A model generated the notes under the pieces. The model was given only the letters and a program-made list of their open reading frames with translations, made no database searches and had not been told where the DNA came from. A DNA stretch of 64,000 nt from Ficedula albicollis. Lineage: Eukaryota > Chordata > Aves > Passeriformes > Muscicapidae. The stretch spans positions 29,178,952 through 29,242,951 of the forward strand of contig NC_021671.1 in assembly GCF_000247815.1 (NCBI RefSeq), in the 5' to 3' direction. The position numbers and the translations under genes were made by a program. Positions 17,601-29,826 of the stretch are shown here, one piece after another; positions within the stretch are counted from its first letter, which is position 1; every line of letters begins with the position of its first letter.

Positions 17601-20600
17601 TTCTTTTTACTTTCAAGTTCTCTCATGTGAAGATTTGCCATTTTCCTCTCTGTGTTAAATCTGTGCTGATACTGTTTGTTCTTCTCATACCTGGTTGTTC
17701 ATTTACTGGTTTATAATGTTACTCACCACTCGTTCAGTTATGCAACCATCCTGATAATACAGTAATCCCCAAAGCATATCATTTGTGTGTATGACAAAGA
17801 AAACCCAAGACTGCTTATAGAGTGTCTCTTTTATTGCAGCTGTGAATGCGAGTAGCCTTTGAACAATGGACTGTGCCAGATAAGCTGCAGTGAGGTCAAA
17901 AATCACTGCCCATAGCTTTAAAAGTGCTTTTAAAGAAGTCAATGAGTGATGAATTTCTCTGATTCTGAAACAGGGAGATGAGGGTGGAGCTGACTGGTCC
18001 AGGAACTGGGTTTCTTGTTTGGAATCATGATTTACTGGGCCACACTAAAAAAAAAAGGCCAGGCAGTCTCTACAGAGAGCTTCCTCCAGGTTTCCATTGA
18101 CCTTTTCCTGAGTGGAAACTGGTGTTTCCTCATGCAAATCACACTGTGCTTGTTTTATTTTATTACTGAATTTGATTTATTTTTGCTTGGCTGTGTTCTC
18201 TTTTATTATTTCCATAGTATCAGACTTCAAATGGGATGAAGACTACAAATCCTACATCAGTATCAAGCACTATGATACGGTTTTAAGTCTGATTAAGTTT
18301 CAGACTTTGCCTACCCTTAATAGTCTATATAATATAGGGTACTGTTTCTTATAAATTAAAATCTATATCTGATACATTTGAGTGAAAGAATGTGTTTCTG
18401 TGTTATGCATAATGTTTGTATTACATTTCTTTAAAACTGTGGTCTCCCTTTGCTGGACAAAACACAATCTCTTTATTCCAAAAGATGGTAAAATACTTTG
18501 AGTTTAAAATTATATTTGATAGCTATTGCTATCCTTAGATACCAATCTGTATTCCTCATTCAGAAAAATACATACTTTGGAGAAATGAAAGAACACTGTG
18601 GACAGACCAAGCTGTCACTTTGAGGCTTCTTGAATTTTAAAACTGCATTCATCTCTTGGTGACTGAACTGAGCTTGATCTGACTGTAAGTCAGTGAGCAA
18701 CCTTAAACAACAAAAGATTTTGGTGCTGTGGGATACCTTTAGACTCAATCACAAATGTATCCTGTCACAGGCTCCTGGCTACCTCCACATGCTGTGGGAA
18801 AAAATCCTGCAAGTGTCCATAACATAAGAACATTACTACCAATCCTGTGATGGGCATTTAGTTACTGTTTGGATTGCAGCCAGACACAGGTGAAATAATA
18901 ATTACAGATACATTTGTGCAGTAGCAAAGCAAGTACTAAAGCGTATTTTAAGTGTAAATGTAAAATGAAAAGTCCTAAGGCTTTAATTAAGCAACACATT
19001 AAAGCACAATACCTAAGTGCCATCCCTATCAATAAAGCATTTATGTTCTATTACCATCACACTCCAGAAATTTCTTTGCTTTAAGTATCCTCTCTCCAGC
19101 AGAGTGTCCTGTTAGGGGAAGTGTTGGAGCCTACAGTGTGTATAACTCTGACCAACTCCACATTGTTGGGGTCACAGTCATATTATTATAAAATCTTTTT
19201 ATTGTGGGCATGCATAGTCAAGTGATAAAGTATAATTGGAATCCTGCAGGTTTTTAAAGTACTTTTCCCAATAAAATATGCATATAAAGTGCTGCAGTGT
19301 CACCCTGTCAGTGGCACTACGTGCTTTGGCATGGGTTAGGCTTGAGAAATCCTCAAAGCCCAGAGCTCAAGGCACACTGCAACTGCAAAAGTCATGCCAA
19401 GGAGAGCAGGGCACTGCCCCAACAGTCCTCCCTTCACACATTCCTTTGCAGTTGAAGCATCCAGGGAGCTCTGGGCTTTTTGGTTTTCTGGACCCTAACC
19501 CTAAGCATAACCTTAACTCTAAATGCTGCAGTAAAAGCAGCTTTTTCCTAAAGCTGAGGTGCCCAGCGCATGGGTGGTTCCAAGGAGAAAAGTGTTACTG
19601 GAGCAATTTAGGCAGGGCCACTAGTGCTTCTTGGTTCTGGTAAATCCTTAAATGACTGCTTCCTAACTTAAAGAACAGAACCCAGATGTTAAAAGGAGAA
19701 AAATGAGAACATACATTATTTTTATTTTCAGTACAATGTGTCTCCGTGTCACAATTTTCATTAAGTAGCAGAAAGAACATTGCATACTAAATACTTGAGG
19801 TATAAGAAACTCCTATTAATACAGCATGTAAAAATTTCTTCTTGGCAGTGTCTGTCATTATGCACAATTGGAAAAAGACCTTTCTCAGTTAAACACAGTG
19901 CAGTGAGGAAAAGCAAAACTGTAAAAATTATTAGTAGGTTTACTTGTGAGCATAAAAAATTGTTGTCACCAACATTTTATCAGAAATATTCATTACCAAC
20001 ATAAAATCATATATTCTTCAGAACTAAAGAAGTCTACTTGTTGCACTTGACTCTGTGTTCTGATACAGGAAGCCAGCTTTAATTTGCAGTGGTGCATCCT
20101 TAATGTTTTACATTTAAAATATATTTTATGGATTTATTTTGAAAAGTCTGTTCACATTTTCAATCACAAAGACATTTGTGTGGTTGAAGATTCCTGGGAT
20201 TTGAATTGAAACAGGTTAAAATCTCAACCTCTTCCTGGTTCTTTACCAAAAGAGCAATTCAACAGCTGTGGATGAGTATCAGGATGAGGCTGCTGGTATT
20301 GGCAACTGCTGGAACCCAGATGCCTCGCTGTCCTACTGAGCTTCCCTGTTGTGATGTGAGTGGAACTGATTCAGGTGGAAATATTTAAGAGGGAAATATG
20401 TTCACTCTCTTTTTAAATATTCCTCTAGATTTTTTCTTCTTATAGATAAAAATCTGCTTAGAGTTTATTGGATGTGTTTCACTTCTCATTTGAACATTTT
20501 TTTTGGGACTATACCATTCATATCAACAGAATTGCTCCAGTATTTAACTAGGAGAAGTAGATCTAGGATTCATAGTCTGTTAAGGTTGCCACGTATTTTT

Positions 20601-21921
20601 ATTCCCAAAGGTCAACAAAACAGTCAACCTGTTTCCTTCATGCCACTGGCATATAAACAAATATCAGTGTTCATATTTCCTGAAGAATTAAGACTGTTCT
20701 GAAAGAAATGACCCATGTCTCAATGTTACACTGTAGGCTAAGGACTATGCTATTCCTTGTGGCAGTTTTAAGGGGGAAGAAACTCTTTTGCTTTTAAGAT
20801 GGAACTTTTGGGCTTAAAATGTCTGTTACCTTTCCCTGAAGATACAATGGCAACAAAAACAAATACTAAAGTGTTGCATGCTGTATTTACACAGCCTGTG
20901 GGTGAATTTCTTCTGTTCTACTGTAACTCATGTATAGTGGAAAGATGATTAGAAAAGCCTTTTCTCAACAGCCAGTGTGTCTTTGTAGAGTCTATTAAGC
21001 TTTTTTTATTAGCTTATTAAGCTATTAAGCTAAGTCTTTTACATTGGGGTACTACATATTTGAGACACCAACCACAGACTGTCAGGATGAAGTACCTCAC
21101 AGGTAAGGTTTGCACTAACAGATTGAGCTATGCTGGGCAGGACTTTGTCTCTGTATTAGTAGCAACTGGTTGTTTTGTCAGGTGTAAGGTTTCACTCCGT
21201 GTGTAAAACTCCACATGCAGTGTATCATCACTCACATGCAGCTGAGTTGTCTTGGTGGATGTCTACCTCTCTTTATTGACAAGTGAACCAGCTAAAGCGA
21301 CTAGAATTCTAATGTAGGCACCACTTTGAGTTCCTGAAGTTAGGCAAGCTAGATCCAGACTCAACTGTGGCTATCAATAAAATGGATTTGGAACAACACA
21401 TATGAAGCAATTGCACCTACAGGTCAATATATGAGGAAAGGGTATTTAGAAATAAGCAAAATTCTCTAGTCTAAATCTTTGTTGTCCAATGGAATGCTGA
21501 ATAGTATAATTTTTAAAGTATGTGCCAGAATTCAGCTTCCATAAAAATGTAGAGTCATATATCTATGAATTTAATGAGGGAAGAGCTAGTTTGGAATACT
21601 AGCTTGGTGGGGGATTAAAAACTATTGTAATGTGTAAGGCTTAAAAAAATCTTACAGGCATCAGAAAATTCTGCAATAAACAAGACACTTTTTCAACTCT
21701 GCTCAATGGCATTTCTCATAGGGAGCAATCCTCTTGTCCAGAGATTGTAAAGGAGGTTTGTGAGGTTTCAGCTCTCTGTGTACTTTGTGTCAAATTTTCT
21801 GTTCCTGGAGGTCCAGCCTTGTTCCTTGGGATGCTGGGGTACATGGTTGCACATGCCATCTGTAAGACAAGATCCAGCTGTCAGTTTTTCCCAAGAAGGA
21901 AAGTAGAACAATCAAAACAGT
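17601..21921. other. Gene-poor AT-rich sequence
   Basis: No exon, RNA gene or transposon was recognised apart from the degenerate telomere-like hexamers at 19493-19522. ORFs are short and carry no family motifs. Confidence 0.45.
19493..19522. repeat. Degenerate interstitial telomere-like hexamers
   Basis: Five hexamers in register: CCCTAA CCCTAA GCATAA CCTTAA CTCTAA. The first two are exact telomeric repeats and the rest differ at one or two positions while keeping the TAA or TTAA ending. It may be an old telomere-repeat insertion or chance. Confidence 0.5.
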
Positions 21922-22674
<753 letters not shown>

Positions 22675-22722
22675 TATAAAAAAAATTAAAAAAAAAAAAA
22701 AAGAAAGACCAGTCAGGTATTT
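22675..22722. repeat. Right flank copy of the poly-C block
   Basis: Near-identical to 21922-21970 (15 instead of 16 A in the long run). After it the sequence continues into unique DNA (GTGCTTTGATC), suggesting this is the genuine continuation. Confidence 0.95.
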
Positions 22723-25700
22723 GTGCTTTGATCTAAACTGTATGAATGACAAAAGTGTGACAGGATGGTTTCCGAGTTATTAGACAGTCCTTACCTTTTA
22801 ACAATGTTCATTCTTCATTCTTCTAAGTGTTTTGAAAAATATCTCTTGGAAAGTCACTACTGATGATTGAATCTCAGCTCAAATCTTTTAAAGTATACTT
22901 TCAGTACAAAATCAAGAAAATATGGCCTTCTTTTTTATAAAGACATCTTTTCTTAGATTGCTTATGTCTGACTTATAACTCTTCTGTTGAATTTAGTGAG
23001 AGTTCATAAACTCTATGCTGTTTGCAGATTTCCAAAAATTCAGCAATATGTCAATGATCCAGTTTTATGTGATTTTTCTTTTTCAGCTAGAAAGATGTCA
23101 GACGTGGATTGTTAATGAAATTAAAGAACAGAACATTACAAATTAACAGCATATATCTTACAAAGCGATGTCCTTATAACAACTATGGCTGATTTTCAAG
23201 GATTGGATAATTATGACTATTAATATATATTTCATTTTAGATGTGAGAAAAATTCCTCCTGTGGCAAGAAATGACAGTGTTAATACTGGATGAACACACT
23301 TGATATTTGTGTGCTTAAAAGACAGCTATTTTTATTCATATTTTAAAATATGCTCTTCATCAGTGTCATTAAAGTACTATCATACTTCTGTACTGTATGT
23401 AAACACAGTTTCTAATGCTATCCAGTATTAGAATAGTTTATTTTTCTTTACTTTAATGAAGATGTTTCTTCTAAAGAACAACCAAGACAGGGAGACCCAC
23501 ATAAAAGAGATGTGTGCATTATTTAAGGCTATTATACCAAATTAGGGATTTTTAATGTCAAAGAAATATTTTGGATGCTTTGATTGCATTCATCTTAGTC
23601 TCTTTTGTATGCATTGAATATGGAAGCTGTCAAAAGTGTTGAAAGTCTGACAGATTTTTTGAGCTAAGTATTTTCTTTTTTGACAGAGCAGCTTAGTTTC
23701 TGAATCCTGCATCCTTGCTTCACTGAGCAAGGATGCTGTTATGTTTGGCTTAGTTCATTTTGAAGTCTCCAATGGTCATAACCCATAAACCAGAGTGACA
23801 CAGGGCCATCAATCAACGTGCAAAGACTCTTGTCTAAGCTTTGAATTCTTGAGGCTATGATGTTCAGAGTTCAGCTTGTGGAATATCAATCATTTTATCT
23901 TGTGATTGTGGAGCTCTGAGATTGGTGTTCCTGCTCGCTCCTCCACGTTCTGAACATTTAAGTGCTCTGTGACCTACCTGGCAGCACTGTTTATTCAGGC
24001 ATGGTGTTTTCACGTGTAAGAAAGCCTCTAAATGTTTTTGAGTTATACCTTAATTGGCATGGCATTCAACCAATGAGCCGTGATTGATCCTGGGTTTTGG
24101 TGGCTACATGGCCACTATATGAAGGTGATTTTCTCCAGGCTGATCATTCATTTTATCCCTTCTGCTTTAACACTAGCTAGTAGTTACAAGATAAATACTG
24201 ACATATGTGCCAAATTTAAAATTTGGCAAATTAAAATAGAGAAATAATCTGCTTGCTTTGTACATGTATCCGTGCTTATTTCCAGGTTTTATGTAAGACA
24301 ATGTTTTTTGCACCCTTTCCATACAGTCAGCCACACAGTTTTTCTAAATTAATTGAGGGAAAACAGAATTTCTCAGCTCCACTAAACTTTAAAAAAAACA
24401 TAACCTAAATAATATTAGTAATATTGTTCTCCATAAACTGGACCTGAATTTTGCCAAAATGCTAAATTGTGATTTTGTCATACCACGTTTGTGACTTTTA
24501 GTGGTCACTCAGTTTAGGGAATTCTGAAACCCATATTTTACAACTTGATGATTCAAGAAATTTATTTAGAAAAACCAGTTCAAAACTCCCTCCCCATGAA
24601 CTTCTTATTTTGTGATGAAATATAAGTGAAACAGAATTCAATGTGAAATTAGGTTTGTAGCTGATTCAAAGAACTCTGAAGTCCCATTATGCTTTATTTC
24701 ACAGATTATGGAAATGTCAGCATATGATTGAAGCCAAGTGTTTGTGAAATTGTTTTGTTGTTTGGGGGGGGTCAAAAGTTTGTGAATAAAGCTCCTTATT
24801 TTTCTCAAAGAAGGTTAAGAAATAAGGCTCCTTATTTATTCTCTTTCTTGCATAGCTGGTGAGTTTTAATAAAACTTTTATTGTAAATAGCCTGCCAAAC
24901 ATGACCAATGATCACACCTTTCTATTAAAAAGTATTAATTTTTGTAAATCACAAAGACATACTTCTAGATAACTGCAGCTACTTCTTTAGCTCGTTTTTT
25001 GCTCGTGCTCTCCTAGTTCGGTCTCTGCTGTAAATCTTGTAACAAACCGGAAAATTCTGAGATTAATTTACAGGAATTTCTTGTGATTCACCGAGGGTGG
25101 CAAAGCTGTGTGAAGGTGGCAGCTGCTGCTTGCTCCAGGGAGTTTTGTGGTTGGTGGTGAAGCTGTGGAGGGGCTGTACCTCGGGTGTAGGGATGGGCTA
25201 ATTTAAGGGCCAAAAACCATAAGGGTTATGTGAGTTTAACTGCCTAAACAATAGGGGTCTAATCCCCTTGGACACCCCAATCTGACCCCCAGTTGCTTCT
25301 CTACAGGGAGGGAAATCTTTTGTGGGTCATGCCTGTCAGACATGGGCAAACATCTTGGAAATATGCAAAATTAGCATCTAACTTTGTTGAAGGACTCTGT
25401 GTACATAAATCAGCTATCCCTAAGTGTGCAAAGACAGTGGATACATCCCAATGGATGTAGGAAATGCAGTTATGTGTGGTAGTTATGGATATAAAATGTG
25501 ACAAACTCCCTCAGTTGCTGTCTAGAACTCCACAGAGCCAATTTCAGGCACCTGAAGCTGCTGTGCCAGAACAGCCAATGCAGGAACAGATGACTGGATT
25601 CTTTTGTCAGCTGGCAGTCAACATGCAGCAAATCTAATTCAGAAAGTAATTGAAAGGAAACACTCATGTGAGAAGGCTTCTCACAATCGTTAAAAGTGTG

Positions 25701-28700
25701 AAAATTCAGAAAGTAATTGAAAGGAAACACTCATATGAGAAGGCTTCTCACAATCGTTAGAAGTGTGAGCATTTCATGATACAAATGCAGAAGTAGGTCA
25801 TAAATGAACATTTATTTGTAATGTTAATGCTCATTAAAAAATTGAAGCCAAGTGATCACCTCTGTTTAGGCAACTGGTGTTGGCAAGGGTTTCACCAGCG
25901 TTTTTACAGGGATAAACACTTGAACTTTGTTTTTATACCGTAGAATTATATACTATAAACTATTTGTTTCCTTTTCCAGTGTGTAAAAGCCAACAGAGCT
26001 ACCTTATTAAAATTCCTAGTGTGTCTCTATATCTCCCATGTGTCAGAAGTGGGTTGGAGCACTATCATGAGGATTGTTGCAGAAAGAAGCATTCTATCTA
26101 AATTAAATCCAAGGACTCCATCTCACCTGATGTCATCTACAGTGACCTGGGCACCCACCAGCTGCCTTGTCCTATCCCTGCTATCTGCAAGAAGCTAACT
26201 CAGTTGTGGGCTGCTGAAAGGACTAGGATTCTGCAATATATCACAGCTGGATATGTGGTACTAAATCCATAAGCAGATTTTCTTGCTGCCTTTATGTTGT
26301 ATTTTGATTGTAAGCTTATTTAAAATCCAGTGCTGAGGGAGTACAGAATTAAGTAATAGAGAAAGACACAGAGAGATTCCTGGCCCAGCAAACACAAGCC
26401 TGCACTCAGAGACTGAATTACACTCATGGAAGAAGCAGGTCTGCAGTAACCCAGAAGCCTCCACATGCCCTGGATCCCATCATCCATGCTGCCTCCATAC
26501 CAGATATGTGGCAGGCATAAAAACTACATGTGATTAAATTCAGCATAGTGAGTGTAACTGTACAGTAATGTGATTTTCCTTGTGTTAAAAAGTCTGTTGC
26601 AGCCATGTTGCACATTGCAAAAACTAATCTTACAAATAAATGAAAATCTTGTCCTTTTGCTTCATAGACAATGCATTAATCTAAGAGATATTGTCATATG
26701 TATTTATTAATCTCAAAATATAGGTGTATGCATGTATGTGTATGGTCATTTTTATGACTGTGTTCATGTATGTGGTGTTTGACTGAAGGATGAATCAGGT
26801 CTCCCCTTGTGCTTACATTCCAGACAAAAATATTCCTGCCAGTTCTGTGTTGTAGTTCAGAATGAGATAAAGTACAATGTTGTGCAATTTACATGTAAAA
26901 TACAAAATAAAAGGAAAGGAATTATAAGCATATTTTCCCCTCTAAATTCAGCTTATTTCTTGGTATCTTGTTAAATGGACTTGTTTTTTCCTTTCTTGGT
27001 AAAAGACCACTGTGTTTCAGCAACTAAATGGTTAAAACCTGTCCAGTTTGCTTGGGGAACAAGCAGCAAAAATGTCCTTTGAGCAGTGCTCTGTGAGTGC
27101 TCAGAAGAGTTCCAGTTGGTGGATGACTGTCCTCACTGCATGTTCACTTTTCACATTGTAAAACCTAATTTTGTATTACCTCCCATGTCAACTGGTCGCT
27201 CATCCAGCTTTCTTATTGTCACTCAACAGTGGTGGCAAGCCACAGGAGCAATCACATCCTCCAAGACTGAAATGTTTTTTGCTCCAATAAGAAAGACTGG
27301 CTGATCTCAGAGCTTTTCTGTCTTTATCTGCTTTTCTGTCAGAGTCTTTTCTTGCTTGCACTCCTCCTCTGCTCTTAGATCAGTGGACATGCCTTCATAA
27401 CGATGCAGCTGCTTTCAAAGCCTTATTATTTCACCATGAAATTCAGTCTTTTTTTATTTTCAACACCCTGCTTTCATCCTTAAAAAGCACTTGAATCATG
27501 ACATAGGGTACTGGAAGAATTGGTATAGGAGCTGATAATGAGATGTAGACTTCCAATCCCAAAAACTGTGGGCCTGCACCCAGCCAGGACAGATATTAGG
27601 TGTTTCTTATTTCTCTCACATCCTGTGCCAGCAGTAGCCACTCATCAGGTCCTAGACCAACCAGCCTTCTTTCAGAAGTTTTTTTCTTCCAGAGCAATGG
27701 TTCTCCTTTGAAGCATGAAGCTTATCCTAAAAGAGTGCTCTGATGCTCTCTGTTGGATTAGATGTTGAAGGGATCACTGGCATTGGAGGAAATCCCATCC
27801 TAGTGGAGTTCAGAAAAATGTGCTGGTTAAAACTGCATACCAGGGATTTGAGCAACTTCCAGCATTCTGAAGGAGCTGCCTGGCTCTTCAGACTCCCTGG
27901 CTGCCAACAGAGGCCATCACTCTTCACATGAGTGCTCAAGTCCTTTCTGTAGATGTGGCAGTAAGCTGCAAGGCAAAATGATCACAGCTGGCCGTTAATG
28001 ATGTGTGTCATATTGTCTGGAGAACAGTGGGAAAGACCTTGGGATAGATTCGTGGTGGTGCTGAGCACACTCACAACTGATCAGGAGCTGATTGCAAATG
28101 TGCTTTAAATACACATAAGACTATAAAAAGGCAGTTTTGGGAAAAAAAAAAAGAATGTGGCACTATAACTCTTTGATGGAATTATAATCCATAAATTAGG
28201 ATAATACTTTTGGAGCATATTTCTGTTCTTTTGATACCCTTAACAAAATGTTGCACAGAAGTCCACAATTTAAATTGTTAGAAGAATTTATTTCTTTAGA
28301 AATATAAGCAGAAAACTTTCATTAGAGGTCCTTTATTTTTCTTTTGAAAATTATTTCCTTATTAGCTTCTTTGTACAGTCCAAAAAGTGGTGAGGAAAAC
28401 ACCTTTTATATTTGCTACAGGCTCCATTGATAACTCAGGTTTGTCACCCAAGATTGATTAGAACAGCTTAAGTTCTGGCTTTAGACACTCTCTGTGTCTG
28501 AGTTTCCTGAGTGTAAAAATAGAACTGGTATGCAAGTTATAAAATTAGCATTAGTACTGTTCCTGATGCTGTAAAACACACAAGTAGAGAAACATTTTAG
28601 TGTATTGAAAAGTCCAGAAAGAATTTGAGGTTATCAGTTCTGCAAAGTCTATAAAAAATGTATAAGAAAATAATTTTTTGATTTCTCAATATAGCTTGTT

Positions 28701-28975
28701 AATGACTTTAAATGCTCCACTGTCGATTTGTTCTAGTTCAAACAGTGGAGTGATTTTGCAATATATGTATTTTCTTCATATAAGAATTCAAATTTTATTT
28801 CACATACTCTTTCCCCTTGCTTATTTTCTACCCCATGCGTCATTATGAATCCACAATATATCTGGATGATTCCTTGGTAAATAACAGACAGATACTTTTT
28901 CTTTTGCAGATAAGAGGCAGGTACTTTTAGAAGTTTTTATCTTTTTTTGTCCTGATCTCACTCCTTGCTCTACAG
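22723..28975. other. Gene-poor AT-rich sequence
   Basis: It contains the 25637-25770 duplication and a short palindrome near 24208 (GCCAAATTTAAAATTTGGC). No exon with convincing splice sites or family motifs was recognised. Confidence 0.45.
25637..25770. repeat. Tandem duplication, 67-base unit x2
   Basis: Copies at 25637-25703 and 25704-25770 both begin ATTCAGAAAGTAATTGAAAG and contain CTTCTCACAATCGTTA. They differ at about three to four positions. Confidence 0.93.
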
Positions 28976-29027
28976 GACTTTGACGACCTGCAATTATTTC
29001 TACCACCATCGGAGAAATCACTTAAAG
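28976..29027 (+). other. Candidate short coding exon, unidentified
   Basis: A strong pyrimidine tract and acceptor (CTCACTCCTTGCTCTACAG) precede 52 bases open in the frame DFDDLQLFLPPSEKSLK plus one base, followed by a strong donor, AAAG|GTGAGG. Two CpGs are retained inside. I do not recognise the peptide. It lies about 260 bases before a CpG-rich patch. It may be a small exon of a plus-strand gene whose other exons are outside or unrecognised, or a chance pairing of good splice sites. Confidence 0.35.
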
Positions 29028-29289
29028 GTGAGGGTTTGCTGAAGTGCTTTACTGATTGAGCTTTTATTGTGCTGGAGAGTATCAATTAAAAAAAAAAGTC
29101 TATTGTTCCCCTCATGATTCAAAACATCTAAAGAAGCTGAGCACCATGCAGAGAAATTTAACCTTTAGAAAACATTTTGTGAGGAATTTTAATGGAATGC
29201 AAAGGGTACTTCTAAAACCCTTAGCATTCATCAGCCGTGGCCTCGCCTATCAAAACACCCAAGTTAATTAAAAAGGGGAGCAAAAACCC

Positions 29290-29465
29290 AAGAAAAACAA
29301 GGATCCGGCCTTCGGCAGCCGGCTCCAGCAGATGGCACTGCCCGGAATAGTTTGGGCAGGAGCCGGGGAATGGTGCGGGATGCTCTGCAGACGCTCCTGC
29401 CCGGTACCTGCGCAGCGGCACGGAACCGCCTCCGGCCGCCGCCAGGAGAAGGCGTTTGCCTCTCT
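29290..29465. promoter_or_regulatory. Small CpG-rich patch, candidate promoter or regulatory element
   Basis: About 175 bases rich in G, C and CpG (roughly 18 CpGs by eye, including CCGGCC, GCGCAGCGG and CCGCC) stand out from AT-rich surroundings that are nearly free of CpG. Such a contrast suggests a CpG-island-like promoter, an enhancer or a recent GC-rich insertion. No core promoter element or gene start is evident. Confidence 0.4.
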
Positions 29466-29704
29466 GAGAGGCTTTTGGCATATTTTGCTGTATTTTGTTA
29501 AAGTAATCAAGAATTTGTTGCTAGCGAGAAAAAGATAATTGTACCCACTGCCGTAATAGTGATTCGCTGCCTGTAGCTTCACTGCGTGACAACTCTTCCC
29601 TCTGCCCGTTTGGTTTTCAGCAAATTCAGCGTCATTCTGTCCAGTTACTGGTGGTGGTAGTGTCAGCAATAGGAAGTGTCCCTTCCTGACACGGTCTGAG
29701 TTGC

Positions 29705-29826
29705 TTTGAGGGATTGTGTCTCTGCTCAGGGGTGAGTTTGCCCTTGAACGTGCACGTGCTGCTCATTTGAGGGATTGTGTCTCTGCTCAGGGGTGAGGTT
29801 GCCCTTGAATGTGCACGTGCTGCTCC
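29705..29826. repeat. Tandem duplication, 61-base unit x2
   Basis: Copies at 29705-29765 and 29766-29826 share TTTGAGGGATTGTGTCTCTG and GTGCACGTGCTGCTC. They differ at about three positions. Each copy carries a CACGTG E-box-like palindrome (GCACGTGC). Confidence 0.92.
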
